A stretch of 17,155 nucleotides of DNA from Planococcaceae bacterium UBA3378 (lineage in GTDB: Bacteria; Bacillota; Bacilli; Bacillales_A; Planococcaceae), in NCBI GenBank assembly GCA_002359075.1, contig DEQA01000071.1:1-17155 (forward strand), written 5' to 3'. Numbering within the stretch: position 1 is the stretch's first letter; every line of letters begins with the position of its first letter. The translations under genes were made by a program, and so were the position numbers. The notes beneath the pieces were generated by a model. That model was given only the letters and a program-made list of their open reading frames with translations, had not been told where the DNA came from and made no database searches. Positions 1-7,320 of the stretch are shown one piece after another.

Positions 1-113
1 TCCACTTTGATCTTTGCTGTTAGTCCATGCTTTTCTACCATATCTCTCATTACTGCTTCGGCCATAGGGGATCGGCAAATATTCCCCAGGCAGACAAATA
101 AAACCCGAATCAT
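1..113 (-). CDS. Low-molecular-weight protein tyrosine phosphatase, N-terminal part
   Basis: Only the first 37 codons are inside the window; the gene runs off the left edge. The protein begins MIRVLFVCLGNICRSPMAE, which contains the P-loop CX5R(S/T) signature (C8-L-G-N-I-C-R14-S15) of the low-molecular-weight protein tyrosine phosphatase family. C8 would be the nucleophile and R14 the phosphate-binding residue; the general acid Asp near the C-terminus lies outside the window. A strong ribosome binding site (AAAGGAGG) sits 7 bases before the ATG at 113. In the family this soluble enzyme removes phosphate from tyrosine (sometimes arginine) residues of proteins. The start overlaps the stop codon of a possible small upstream ORF by ATGA, which suggests translational coupling if that ORF is real. 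Confidence 0.93.
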   Translation of the reverse strand, partial: MIRVLFVCLGNICRSPMAEAVMRDMVEKHGLTAKIKV

Positions 114-235
114 TGCTTTTCCTCCTTTTTCTCGCGACGAAGCGGCTGTTTCCTTCTTTTCTCTTTAGTTGCTTGTGTAATAACTGCTGTCATTATCGCT
201 ATGATGACCGTTATGATAACATGCAACTGCCACAC
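110..235 (-). CDS. Possible small membrane peptide upstream of the tyrosine phosphatase
   Basis: An open frame from GTG at 235 (or TTG at 226) to TGA at 110-112 would encode about 41 (or 38) residues. It has one strongly hydrophobic segment (LHVIITVIIAIMTAVI) followed by a very basic tail rich in K, R and E, the pattern of a single-pass peptide with its C-terminus in the cytoplasm. The stop overlaps the phosphatase start codon (ATGA), typical of coupled genes. Against it: no clear ribosome binding site precedes either start, and the terminator-like hairpin of plsC lies just upstream. I do not recognise the family. The hydrophobic-then-basic composition is the main support. Confidence 0.35.
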   Translation of the reverse strand: MWQLHVIITVIIAIMTAVITQATKEKRRKQPLRREKKEEKQ

Positions 236-240
236 AAAAG

Positions 241-266
241 AGGCGTCTTTGACTTTTCAGACGCCT
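241..266 (-). terminator. Probable terminator of plsC
   Basis: Perfect 8-bp inverted repeat aggcgtct (241-248) / agacgcct (259-266) with a 10-base loop, starting 10 bases after the plsC stop on the minus strand. The minus-strand tail is only CTTTTGTG, so termination may be partial. Confidence 0.6.
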
Positions 267-275
267 TCTTCCTTG

Positions 276-866
276 CTAATTATCTTTTTTAAGTTCATTG
301 AGTAAACGTGTAAATTCCTGCTCCAAAAACTGGGTCGCTTCATCACGTGCTTCCTTACCGCCCTCTACCGTGAACGGCTTGCCGTAAATTAAGTAGCCCT
401 TTTGTCTCTTTAATACACCACCGATATCCTTTGGACCAACATAGGCGGCAGGCACAATCGGCGCCTTTGAAAGCTGGGCGATTGTCACTGCCCCCTGCTT
501 TAGATCATTGCTTTCTGCGCTGCGTGTACCACTCGGGAAAATGCCGACAATTTTCCCCTCTTTGATCAGCTGGCGGGGGATTTTAATAACACTTGGCCCT
601 GGATTATCCCGGTCTACAGGAAATGCATTCAACCGCGGGATCAGCCAGCCGAGTCCCTTCATGTCAAACAATTGTTTTTTTGCCATGAAGTGAATTTCCC
701 TCGGGTAAATGGAAAGTCCTAAATTTAAAATATCGACATAGCCATTATGTGTGCAGGCGATGACAAAGCCGCCCTCTTCAGGAATATTTTCAAGTCCATA
801 TACCTTTGCCTTTGATCCATTTATCGACAAAAACATTTTGACAACATTTGCTGCTATTTTATACAC
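276..866 (-). CDS. plsC: 1-acyl-sn-glycerol-3-phosphate acyltransferase (YhdO type)
   Basis: This 196-residue protein matches the PlsC acyltransferase family, which acylates lysophosphatidic acid to phosphatidic acid at the membrane in phospholipid synthesis. Visible motifs are HNGYVD at residues 40-45 (the HX4D catalytic motif, H40 and D45), the FPVDR block near 82-86, FPSGTR at 110-115 (glycerophosphate binding) and a VPAAY block near 138. FPSGTR in place of the commoner FPEGTR also occurs in the Bacillus subtilis homologue YhdO as I recall it, so it is not a defect. The start is GTG at 866, preceded by a modest GGTAGGA ribosome binding site. A hairpin follows the gene. Length is normal for the short Bacillales form. 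Confidence 0.93.
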   Translation of the reverse strand: MYKIAANVVKMFLSINGSKAKVYGLENIPEEGGFVIACTHNGYVDILNLGLSIYPREIHFMAKKQLFDMKGLGWLIPRLNAFPVDRDNPGPSVIKIPRQLIKEGKIVGIFPSGTRSAESNDLKQGAVTIAQLSKAPIVPAAYVGPKDIGGVLKRQKGYLIYGKPFTVEGGKEARDEATQFLEQEFTRLLNELKKDN

Positions 867-931
867 TGCTTATTTCCTACCTTATATATGTGATGAATTT
901 ATTTTACTAAAAGGCTCTCTTTTATTCTACT

Positions 932-943
932 GTTGATTTCAAC
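932..943. repeat. Short palindrome upstream of plsC
   Basis: gttgatttcaac is a 5+2+5 dyad in the 97-base gap between the epimerase stop and the plsC start. It could be an operator, but no paired promoter elements are clear and a dyad this short can arise by chance. Confidence 0.2.
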
Positions 944-963
944 TTGGGGATTTTATCCTTATA

Positions 964-1845
964 TCAGCTGTATTGCTTTGCTAATCGTTCAATTAATACC
1001 GGGAGCCAATCATCGAGCTTGCTGAAAACAAAACCTTCCCCCTCTGCTTTTTCCGTTGTCATATACCAAGAGGCCGGAATAGCATAAGGAGAGCGAATTT
1101 CGTCATTCCCGACAAGTGCAATTTTCGCCCGCTTTCCCACCGCCTTCTCGATAAGATCCATAAGTCCTTTCAGGGAAATCTTTCCGGCTGCTGTTGCATT
1201 ATACGGCCCTTCTGCATCACTAAAGCCTGCCCACTTCAGGAAACGCCCTGCTTCTTCTGCTGTTATAAAGGACATTTCTGCATCCATATTCACAAATCCG
1301 ATTGGCTTTTCCTTTGCTACTCGTTCCACGTGAAAATGCAACCGCTCCGTATAATCATCTTCCCCGAGAACAATCGGAAAGCGTACGGCTACAACCGGAA
1401 ATTTTGCATTTTGGAAGAATACTGCCTCTGCCTGCCGTTTTCCTTCTCCATACGTAAAATCATTCGATTCCCCCATCAAAATTCCATATGTGTATGGGTC
1501 AAAATCCGCTTCTGTTTTACCTTTTCCATCAGCGTCATACGTAGAAAGGGTAGAAGTAAATACTAGCTTTCCCACTTTTCCATTGAAAATATCACAAAAA
1601 GCCTTTGCATCATTCGGTGAATAGCAAATATTGTCATAGACGATATCATATGCTTGCCCTTCCATCGCTTGAGCAAATGCATCTGTATCTTTCCTGTCCA
1701 CTATCATATGCTGTACGTGCTCCCCAAACGGGTTTGCCAGCTGCCCACGTGTAACAATTGTTACTTGATGGCCTTCCTCTAAAAGCTGCTCTACTAATTT
1801 ACGCCCAAAAAAGCGTGTACCCCCAAGCACCAAAATTTTTTTCAT
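964..1845 (-). CDS. NAD(P)-dependent epimerase/dehydratase family protein (atypical SDR)
   Basis: This 293-residue protein starts MKKILVLGGTRFFGRKLVE, with the glycine-rich nucleotide-binding motif GGTRFFG at residues 8-14 followed by a Rossmann fold. The pattern is that of the atypical or extended SDR group that includes chloroplast CSP41-like proteins and various nucleoside-sugar epimerases and reductases. The classical catalytic YxxxK is not obvious; a YGEGKRQAE segment near residue 133 takes that position (Y..GK). The substrate cannot be read from sequence. The ATG at 1845 is preferred over the ATG at 1878 because AAGGGG lies about 8 bases upstream of it, whereas the longer form would add a basic, unstructured leader. 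Its neighbours do not suggest a pathway. Confidence 0.85.
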   Translation of the reverse strand: MKKILVLGGTRFFGRKLVEQLLEEGHQVTIVTRGQLANPFGEHVQHMIVDRKDTDAFAQAMEGQAYDIVYDNICYSPNDAKAFCDIFNGKVGKLVFTSTLSTYDADGKGKTEADFDPYTYGILMGESNDFTYGEGKRQAEAVFFQNAKFPVVAVRFPIVLGEDDYTERLHFHVERVAKEKPIGFVNMDAEMSFITAEEAGRFLKWAGFSDAEGPYNATAAGKISLKGLMDLIEKAVGKRAKIALVGNDEIRSPYAIPASWYMTTEKAEGEGFVFSKLDDWLPVLIERLAKQYS

Positions 1846-1883
1846 TTCAACACCCCTTCGTTTTTTCATTGTTTGCACCAGTT

Positions 1884-1905
1884 ATTTTATCCATTGCAAA
1901 ATGGA
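1884..1905 (-). promoter_or_regulatory. Possible -10 box and adjoining dyad before the epimerase gene
   Basis: On the minus strand a TAAAAT box (plus 1884-1889) directly follows the perfect 6-bp dyad TCCATT-ttgc-AATGGA (1890-1905). The layout is that of an operator next to a -10 box, but no good -35 is visible. Confidence 0.25.
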
Positions 1906-1909
1906 GCTT

Positions 1910-2737
1910 CTATTTCATTGTGCCGCTTAATATAAGGACATCAATGGTAATTTCATTCAGCACGATGTCGTTTTTTCTTTCAATATGCCAGCCCATTGGC
2001 GTCATTTCCAGCAGCTTCGGCACAAGCTCCGGCGATAGCGGCTTTGTATATGTAAGACGCTCTGCCTCTACTTGTTTAAAGCTTTCGTTGAAACGCGCTA
2101 CTGTTTCTTCGTTTGAGTAGCTTTCCTTTTCCGAATGGGCAAAAGCCTGCTGACGCAGCTCTTTTAAATATCCTTCATGTGGTACGACTTTCAAAACTTT
2201 TCCTGCCGGCTTTAACACACGTTTAAATTCATCATAATTGGCAGGGGATAAAATATTGAAAATAGTATCAAAGCTATCTGTATTGTAAGGGCTTTTTGCC
2301 AAATCCCCTACACACCAAATAAACCCCGGATAATATTTAGCAGCAGCTAAAATCCCTTCCTTTGCAATATCAATACCGACACCGGTTGCTCCGGATTTTT
2401 TCGCTGCGATTCCCGCGAGATGGGATCCCTCACCACAGCCGGTATCCAATAAATGAGTACCTGCCGCCAGCTCTGCCAGCCGTGTCTGCAGCTCATCGTA
2501 TAATCCACTTGAAATAATTTCGTGCCTTGCTTCAAACAATTCCTTGGCATACATCGATTGCACCGGTTTTGTCATAAAATTAATATACCCCTGCTTTGCA
2601 ATATCAAAGGAGTGGTTATTGGTGCAAACGACTGAGCCCCCGTCCTCTACCTGTACTTGCTGGGCACAAATAGGGCAAATAAAAATCGATTTATTATATT
2701 GCATATTTTGAATACATACTGCTCTTTTTGATAACAT
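1910..2737 (-). CDS. rlmA: 23S rRNA (guanine-N1)-methyltransferase, RlmA family
   Basis: This 275-residue protein has the two-part RlmA layout. The N-terminal zinc-binding part carries CPIC at 21-24 and C38...H42, and the typical HSFDIAKQGYINF stretch follows. A class I SAM methyltransferase domain then carries LLDTGCGEG at 96-104 (motif I). Family members methylate N1 of a guanine in hairpin 35 of 23S rRNA (G745 in E. coli; G748 for the Gram-positive TlrB/RlmAII type). Which position applies here is inference; G748 would be expected for a Gram-positive. The ATG at 2737 has a good GGAGG site 8 bases upstream; the ATG at 2767 does not. A candidate extended -10 box lies just upstream. Confidence 0.92.
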   Translation of the reverse strand: MLSKRAVCIQNMQYNKSIFICPICAQQVQVEDGGSVVCTNNHSFDIAKQGYINFMTKPVQSMYAKELFEARHEIISSGLYDELQTRLAELAAGTHLLDTGCGEGSHLAGIAAKKSGATGVGIDIAKEGILAAAKYYPGFIWCVGDLAKSPYNTDSFDTIFNILSPANYDEFKRVLKPAGKVLKVVPHEGYLKELRQQAFAHSEKESYSNEETVARFNESFKQVEAERLTYTKPLSPELVPKLLEMTPMGWHIERKNDIVLNEITIDVLILSGTMK

Positions 2738-2762
2738 AATCTTTCCTCCAATACTTCTATGT

Positions 2763-2771
2763 ATCATAGCA
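2763..2771 (-). promoter_or_regulatory. Candidate extended -10 promoter element for rlmA
   Basis: The minus strand reads TGCTATGAT here: a TATGAT -10 hexamer with the TGn extension, about 26 bases before the rlmA ATG and downstream of the terminator of the preceding gene. No convincing -35 is visible. Confidence 0.4.
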
Positions 2772-2775
2772 TGAA

Positions 2776-2812
2776 AGGGGTGCTCCGTATGTTTTCACGT
2801 ACAGAGCCCCCT
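2776..2812 (-). terminator. Terminator of the tyrosine phosphatase gene
   Basis: The inverted repeat 2776-2789 / 2800-2812 gives a 13-pair stem on the minus-strand RNA with one bulged base and one G-U pair. The tail CCCCTTTCATG has a short T run. It starts 3 bases after the phosphatase stop codon. Confidence 0.6.
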
Positions 2813-2814
2813 CT

Positions 2815-3594
2815 TCATTCGAGATATTTTGCTTGGAGAGCATTTCGAATTTCTTCTGAAATACCAAACTGATCATGGAGAAAGTCTTCTTCTGATTCAT
2901 AGCGAGTATCAATCTCCTCAAAAACAGCTTGTAAATACTTTTCATCCGCTGACATGATTTCATGAAATACAGTCAAATCCATCTCTGGATCAGCAGCCTT
3001 CAATCTTTTTTCCATCTGGGCAACCATAGGTGTCAACAAACCGTTTGTTAGTAAATAGTCTTGCATAATGATTTCACGTGGCACTCCTAATGTAAGTAAA
3101 ATGAGTGCGCCGCCTACCCCTGTCCGGTCTTTCCCAACTGCACAATGATGAAGTAACCCCAGATTTGCTTCATCCTTTATTAATTGCATAAGCCGCTGAA
3201 ACGAGGGGTTGTTAAAAGGCATCTGGGCATAAAACTTTGTAAAGAGGTCCGCATCTATTTGACTGTAAAATTCCAAATGACGGGTTTCCCTCTTTGTTGT
3301 TAACGGCATTTTGAAAGGAGCAGCCCCTTTTGCAGGAACACGTATATTTTGAATCCCTTCTATGACAGGTGTTGGATTGGCTTTGGCTTCACTTTCGTCT
3401 CGGTAGTCAAAAATAGTTTTGATCCCCAGTTGTCTAAGCGTTGCCTTATCTTGCGGTGTGAGCTTTGCCAAATTCGCCGAGCGGAAAAATAAATGCCGCT
3501 TCACTACTTTTCCGCTATGCGTTTTACAGCCGCCCATGTCGCGGAAATTGTGTACGCCTTCTAACACAATGCTTTGATTTGCATGATATGTCAT
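2815..3594 (-). CDS. Tyrosine-protein phosphatase (HCX5R, IphP/Y_phosphatase3-like)
   Basis: This 259-residue protein has the cysteine phosphatase loop HCAVGKDRTG at residues 150-159 (H150, C151 nucleophile, R157), which fits HCX5R(S/T). The N-terminal NFRDMGG block at 16-22 and FRSANL at 37-42 are typical of the bacterial family with PF13350-like architecture (IphP, LipA, MptpB relatives). These are often dual-specificity or phosphoinositide-active, so the substrate is unknown. The ATG at 3594 follows AAAGGAGG by about 12 bases; a nearer ATG is out of frame and stops after three codons. The ATG at 3675 would add 27 unconserved residues that run through the ribosome binding site, so I reject it. 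Confidence 0.88.
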   Translation of the reverse strand: MTYHANQSIVLEGVHNFRDMGGCKTHSGKVVKRHLFFRSANLAKLTPQDKATLRQLGIKTIFDYRDESEAKANPTPVIEGIQNIRVPAKGAAPFKMPLTTKRETRHLEFYSQIDADLFTKFYAQMPFNNPSFQRLMQLIKDEANLGLLHHCAVGKDRTGVGGALILLTLGVPREIIMQDYLLTNGLLTPMVAQMEKRLKAADPEMDLTVFHEIMSADEKYLQAVFEEIDTRYESEEDFLHDQFGISEEIRNALQAKYLE

Positions 3595-3765
3595 GTTACC
3601 ATATTCCCTCCTTTCTTTGTCCTCACTAAAAATTTCCTGGGGAATAATGTCGAACAGAGGCGGCCAGCCATGCAATAGCTGCTTCCATTAGCTGGCTTTC
3701 TGTTCAGTGCTCTACCGGATCTTTCTTAATGGGATAACGGCTGCTTTCTTTTATATGCTGTCCGT

Positions 3766-4524
3766 TTAATAGGCAGTCCAGCCGGCATCTGCCGTTATCA
3801 CTGTTCCGTTTACAAAGGAAGCATCCTGAGAGGCGAGGAAAAGAGCGACATGGGCAATATCTTCCGGTTCCCCGTTCCTTGGATTAAATGTTGCTCCTGC
3901 CATTGCCTTGTTCATTCCCTCTTGGTTCGCCTCTTTAAAGGAAGCACTGATATTCGTATTGACACCTCCGGGAGCGATCGCATTGCAGCGAATTCCTTTT
4001 TCTGCATATTGGAAGCCTGTGTTTTTTGTCAGCCCGATTACTGCATGCTTGGAAGCCGTATAGGCAGCTCCTGCCCGTGAACCATAAAGCCCTCCAACAG
4101 AAGCAATATTAATAATAATCCCTGCTCCTTTTTCAAGGAAAACCGGCATTGCCTGTCGAATCGTTCTCATCGCTCCTGTTACATTTACAGCAAAAACTTT
4201 CTCCCACAATTCATCCGTCACATCACCTACAGGAGAAAAATTATCCATAATCCCTGCATTATTCACTAAAATATCTACTGTTCCATACGTATTCAAGGCT
4301 GCTTTAATCAGCTTGTATACGTCGCCTTCCTTTGTTATATCTGCTTCTACCGCCGTGGCTATACCGCCAAACGCCGTAATATCTGCCACTGTGGCACCGG
4401 CGCCTTCTAATGTTAAATCCGAGACGACTACTTTGGCTCCTTCTTTGGCATAAAGAATTGCAATGGCTCTTCCCATTCCCGAAGCAGCACCTGTAACAAC
4501 TGCTACTTTATCTTGAAGTTTCAT
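3766..4524 (-). CDS. SDR-family NAD(P)-dependent oxidoreductase
   Basis: This 252-residue protein is a complete classical short-chain dehydrogenase. It shows TGAASGMG at 11-18 (cofactor loop), D36 after the second beta strand (favours NAD over NADP), NNAG at 88-91, N114, S142, and the catalytic Y155-x3-K159 (YTASK). A PGGVNTNI segment near 194 and a C-terminal GTVITADAGWTAY complete the fold. Closest family names are glucose-1-dehydrogenase or 3-oxoacyl-ACP-reductase-like; the substrate is not predictable. The ribosome binding site AAGGAGG lies 9 bases before the ATG. The MFS transporter gene ends 72 bases upstream on the same strand, so the two may be transcribed together, though the palindrome between them could mark separate control. 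Confidence 0.92.
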   Translation of the reverse strand: MKLQDKVAVVTGAASGMGRAIAILYAKEGAKVVVSDLTLEGAGATVADITAFGGIATAVEADITKEGDVYKLIKAALNTYGTVDILVNNAGIMDNFSPVGDVTDELWEKVFAVNVTGAMRTIRQAMPVFLEKGAGIIINIASVGGLYGSRAGAAYTASKHAVIGLTKNTGFQYAEKGIRCNAIAPGGVNTNISASFKEANQEGMNKAMAGATFNPRNGEPEDIAHVALFLASQDASFVNGTVITADAGWTAY

Positions 4525-4548
4525 GCAAAAAACCTCCTTGAAAGTGTA

Positions 4549-4565
4549 TTACTGGTACAGTGTAA
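4549..4565. promoter_or_regulatory. Palindromic element upstream of the SDR gene
   Basis: ttactggtacagtgtaa contains the exact dyad ACTG-gta-CAGT, with roughly symmetric TTA/TAA ends, 25-41 bases before the SDR start. It may be an operator; no regulator gene is adjacent. Confidence 0.3.
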
Positions 4566-4596
4566 CTATTCGACTTATTGGCAGGCTCTCCCTTCC

Positions 4597-5847
4597 TCAG
4601 GCAACAGAAACTTCAGGATTTTTCTTAATGAGAATGACAAAAAGGCTGGCTAGTACACAGAAGCCGCCTGCTAGCATAAATGCCCATGTATAAGAGCCTA
4701 ATACTGTATAGATAATACCCCCTGTATAAGCCGCCATACCGGCCCCTACCTGGTGGGCAGCCATAATCCAGCCATACATCATCGCACTTTTTTGAATGCC
4801 GAAACGCTGGCGTGTGAGGCCAATCGTCGGCGGCACTGTAGCAATCCAGTCAAGCCCGTAAAATACAGCAAATACCATGAGCCACCCATAGGAGTCTGAG
4901 GCCAAGGCAAGCGGCAGGCAAACAAGGGATAGGCCCCGTAAGCAGTAGTACCAAAATAACAGCCAGCGGTTATCGAAACGGTCGGACAACCAGCCGGACA
5001 ATGTGGTGCCGATCAAATCAAAAATTCCCATGAAGGAAAGCATAGAAGCGGCTGTTAAAACAGGAATCCCAAAGCTAATACAGTAGGAAATAAAATGAGT
5101 GCCAATGAGCCCGCTTGTGGATAGACCGCAAATAAAGAAACTGCCGGCAAGCAGCCAAAATTCCGTTGTCTGCAGTCCCTCCCACAGAGCAGAAATAGCT
5201 GCCTTGAACGGATTGCCTGTAGATAGCTCTGCTTTTGGGACGAGCGTTTCTTCCCCATAAGGAGGCAGGCCAATATCTCTTGGAAAGCTGCGCATCAAAA
5301 TGGCAATCACAAAAAACATACAAATGCTGAGAACCAGAATAAGCAGTACGGCTGCTTCCCACGAATATTTATTAATTAAAGCTGCCAAAACCGGCAGTAA
5401 CACCAGCTGTCCTGTCGCAGTAGCCGCTGTCAAAATCCCTACAGCCAGGCCTCTTCTTTTTACAAACCAGCGATTAGCTACCTGTGTGCTCAGCACAGTT
5501 AAAAAAAGACCTGAACCGAGGCCAATTAAAACGCCCCAAATAAGAATAAGCTGCCATTCACTTTTCATGACAAATGTTAGGGAAAGACCGATTGTGAGCA
5601 ATGCCATGGAGCCAAGCATCATCCGTTTTAACCCAAACTTTTCTACAAATGCAGCCATAAACGGGCCCGAAAATCCATATAAAAATAAACTGACCGCAAA
5701 GGCAAAGGAAATAGACGGACGTCCCCATCCGAATTCCTTTTCAAAGGGATCGATAAATACCCCTGAAGATGACCTTACAATGCCCGCTACGATAATCGCT
5801 AAAAATGTCACGATTAATATGATCCAGCTATAATGCATCTTTCTCAT
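4597..5847 (-). CDS. MFS transporter, monocarboxylate/OFA-like
   Basis: This 416-residue protein has about twelve hydrophobic segments in two halves, with the cytoplasmic 2-3 loop carrying FVEKFGLKRMM (the MFS signature loop) and the first helix followed by SSSGVFIDPFEKEFGW. That N-terminal pattern is typical of the monocarboxylate/oxalate-formate antiporter branch of the major facilitator superfamily. The substrate is probably a small organic acid, by family inference only. The start at 5847 (MRKMH) follows a G-rich GGGGGGG ribosome binding site. The frame is open for 49 more codons to 5994, but that extension lacks membrane character and runs over a terminator-like hairpin and the dyad described separately. 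Confidence 0.88.
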   Translation of the reverse strand: MRKMHYSWIILIVTFLAIIVAGIVRSSSGVFIDPFEKEFGWGRPSISFAFAVSLFLYGFSGPFMAAFVEKFGLKRMMLGSMALLTIGLSLTFVMKSEWQLILIWGVLIGLGSGLFLTVLSTQVANRWFVKRRGLAVGILTAATATGQLVLLPVLAALINKYSWEAAVLLILVLSICMFFVIAILMRSFPRDIGLPPYGEETLVPKAELSTGNPFKAAISALWEGLQTTEFWLLAGSFFICGLSTSGLIGTHFISYCISFGIPVLTAASMLSFMGIFDLIGTTLSGWLSDRFDNRWLLFWYYCLRGLSLVCLPLALASDSYGWLMVFAVFYGLDWIATVPPTIGLTRQRFGIQKSAMMYGWIMAAHQVGAGMAAYTGGIIYTVLGSYTWAFMLAGGFCVLASLFVILIKKNPEVSVA

Positions 5848-5860
5848 ACATTTCCCCCCC

Positions 5861-5877
5861 AGTAAAGCTATTTTACT
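5861..5877 (-). promoter_or_regulatory. Dyad overlapping a -10-like box before the MFS gene
   Basis: agtaaa (5861-5866) - gctat - tttact (5872-5877) is a perfect 6-bp inverted repeat. On the minus strand a TAAAAT box (plus 5870-5875, 5 of 6 to consensus) lies inside it, and the dyad ends about 14 bases before the start codon, next to the ribosome binding site. The geometry suits a repressor site blocking transcription or an RNA stem near the start. No -35 is clear. Confidence 0.35.
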
Positions 5878-5952
5878 AGAATCCCTCCCTATATTCACTG
5901 AATAATTCGAAAATAAAGTATTGAGGAAGGCTTTTTTACCAACCAATGAAAA

Positions 5953-5976
5953 AAGAGAAGATTGATATCCTCTCTT
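5953..5976 (-). terminator. Weak terminator-like hairpin after the NERD-like gene
   Basis: aagaga (5953-5958) / tctctt (5971-5976) pair as a 6-bp stem, and the minus-strand RNA continues into a run of Us (the plus strand has A from 5949 to 5954). It lies 23 bases after the NERD-like stop codon. The stem is short and A/T-rich. Confidence 0.45.
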
Positions 5977-5998
5977 CAGCCTGCTGACAAACACTTTC

Positions 5999-6631
5999 CT
6001 ATGAGATGAAACTCATATAACCAGCCAGTGCACTATAAACCTTTTCCACTTCTTCTTTTGTAAGCACTTCACCGCCGATTTGCTTTGTCCACTTTTTCAA
6101 TTCATGCATTTTTAGTACTTCTACGTCCAATGATTGAATCTCAATTCTTTGAAATGAGCAAGCATCGGAGAACAGCGAGACAGAACCATACACATCCTCC
6201 CCTATGTCCGGCAATAATTGCCGCAGTGCATAAATCAAGCGCTTATTTACCATGACCGGGTTCGGAAATGTTTCATGCTCCTTGTTATGCTTTGTCTCTA
6301 CCCATTCCGGGTGTGCTTCACTGCCTGTAATCCATCCTTTTTTCCGGACGCCATTAATGATGTAAATACCGGATTCATGAATAAGAACAGCATCCACGTT
6401 ATACGATTTATTATTTACAGGGACTTGAAGGTCAATCAGTATACGATGCTCACCGGATACATGATCCAATTGCTTCATTATTCTATGTAAATATCTTTTT
6501 CTCGTATTCGTCAGCACCTCAAAAAACGAATAACCGGTTAACCGGCTAAAGGCTGTATTATCATGTCTATATACAAGAACACATACTGCTATCATCAGGG
6601 CCGATAAAATCAGCACAATCCAAAGCGTCAT
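5999..6631 (-). CDS. Membrane-anchored NERD-like (nuclease-related domain) protein
   Basis: The 210-residue protein starts with one membrane segment (about residues 2-21, TLWIVLILSALMIAVCVLVY) and continues with a soluble domain. The stretch around residues 60-90 (HRILIDLQVP...YNVDAVLIHESGIYIIN) matches the NERD core, in which an Asp in a (I/V)D(H/A)(V/L)L strand and a following strand ending in IE-x-K are the nuclease-like residues. Here the Asp is kept, but the second strand reads IYIINGVRKKGW, so the E and K are not in place and catalytic activity is doubtful. I chose the ATG at 6631 because AGGAG lies 8 bases upstream; the GTG at 6706 has no such site. A hairpin follows the gene. Confidence 0.7.
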   Translation of the reverse strand: MTLWIVLILSALMIAVCVLVYRHDNTAFSRLTGYSFFEVLTNTRKRYLHRIMKQLDHVSGEHRILIDLQVPVNNKSYNVDAVLIHESGIYIINGVRKKGWITGSEAHPEWVETKHNKEHETFPNPVMVNKRLIYALRQLLPDIGEDVYGSVSLFSDACSFQRIEIQSLDVEVLKMHELKKWTKQIGGEVLTKEEVEKVYSALAGYMSFIS

Positions 6632-6798
6632 TTTGCCCACTCCTAACCAAGTGTCTATCTTTTCTTTATCCCATTTTAGCAAATCCAGTAAATACTGGCT
6701 ATGCACCTGAAGGAGGGAGGTTATATATTTCTCTTTAAATAAAAGAATAAATTGCTACGACAACTTTCTGCCATACTTACTTTTTTGTGAAAATGATT

Positions 6799-7296
6799 TC
6801 ATATCGGCTGCTCTTCCAACTGCAGAAGGCGCTTTTTCATCGATAAGCCTCCGCGGAATCCTGTAAGAGATCCATTTTTGCCAATGACGCGGTGACATGG
6901 GACGACCACCATTACAGGATTAGCACCGATTGCCGCTGCTACAGCCCGGACAGCTTTCGGCTTTTGAATAGCCTTGGCAATATCTCCGTAGCACCTCAGC
7001 TCTCCGTAGGGAATCTCCTGCAGGGCCTGCCACACTTGCTGTTGGAATTCTGTTCCTTCTATATCAATCGGGATATCTATTTCACGCTTTCCGTCCAGAT
7101 AGGCCCTAAACGCTTCTGCATAGGGAGAAAGATAATCATCATTTTGCTCTAGCATCATACCTTTCCTGCGTTTTTCCACCCATTGCATCAATTCTTTTTC
7201 ATCTTGGTTTTCCGAGCCGGTAAAACATAGCCCCTTTTCTGTCGCAGCTAAAATAAATGCCCAATCCCGATGTGTAAATAATGTCCAATAAATCAT
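6799..7296 (-). CDS. ogt: Methylated-DNA--protein-cysteine S-methyltransferase
   Basis: This 165-residue protein is an O6-alkylguanine-DNA alkyltransferase, a suicide repair protein that moves the alkyl group from guanine to its own cysteine. The active-site motif VVPCHRVIG is present with C134 as acceptor. FQQQVWQAL near 84-92 and YGDIA at 103-107 mark the helix-turn-helix DNA-binding domain, and R117 in KAVRAVA is in the place of the arginine finger. The ATG at 7296 (MIYWTLF) has AGAGG 6 bases upstream. An ATG at 7335 would add 13 residues, but it sits in the loop of a perfect hairpin, so I take the shorter form. It is the last gene of the repair cluster, 58 bases after the DinB gene. Confidence 0.9.
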   Translation of the reverse strand: MIYWTLFTHRDWAFILAATEKGLCFTGSENQDEKELMQWVEKRRKGMMLEQNDDYLSPYAEAFRAYLDGKREIDIPIDIEGTEFQQQVWQALQEIPYGELRCYGDIAKAIQKPKAVRAVAAAIGANPVMVVVPCHRVIGKNGSLTGFRGGLSMKKRLLQLEEQPI

Positions 7297-7320
7297 ACCA
7301 TCCCTCTTTTCCACAACAAT

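Noticed and set aside
534..560. FPSGTR in place of FPEGTR in PlsC as a catalytic defect
   Set aside because: The Bacillus subtilis YhdO-type protein has the same residue as far as I recall, so it is a normal variant.
3595..3675. N-terminal extension of the HCX5R phosphatase to the ATG at 3675, and an 18-20 residue ORF in another frame there
   Set aside because: The extension runs through the strong ribosome binding site of the ATG at 3594; the small ORF has no ribosome binding site and ends before the gene.
5848..5994. 49-codon N-terminal extension of the MFS transporter
   Set aside because: It covers a terminator-like hairpin, a dyad and the ribosome binding site, and the extra residues do not resemble an MFS N-terminus.
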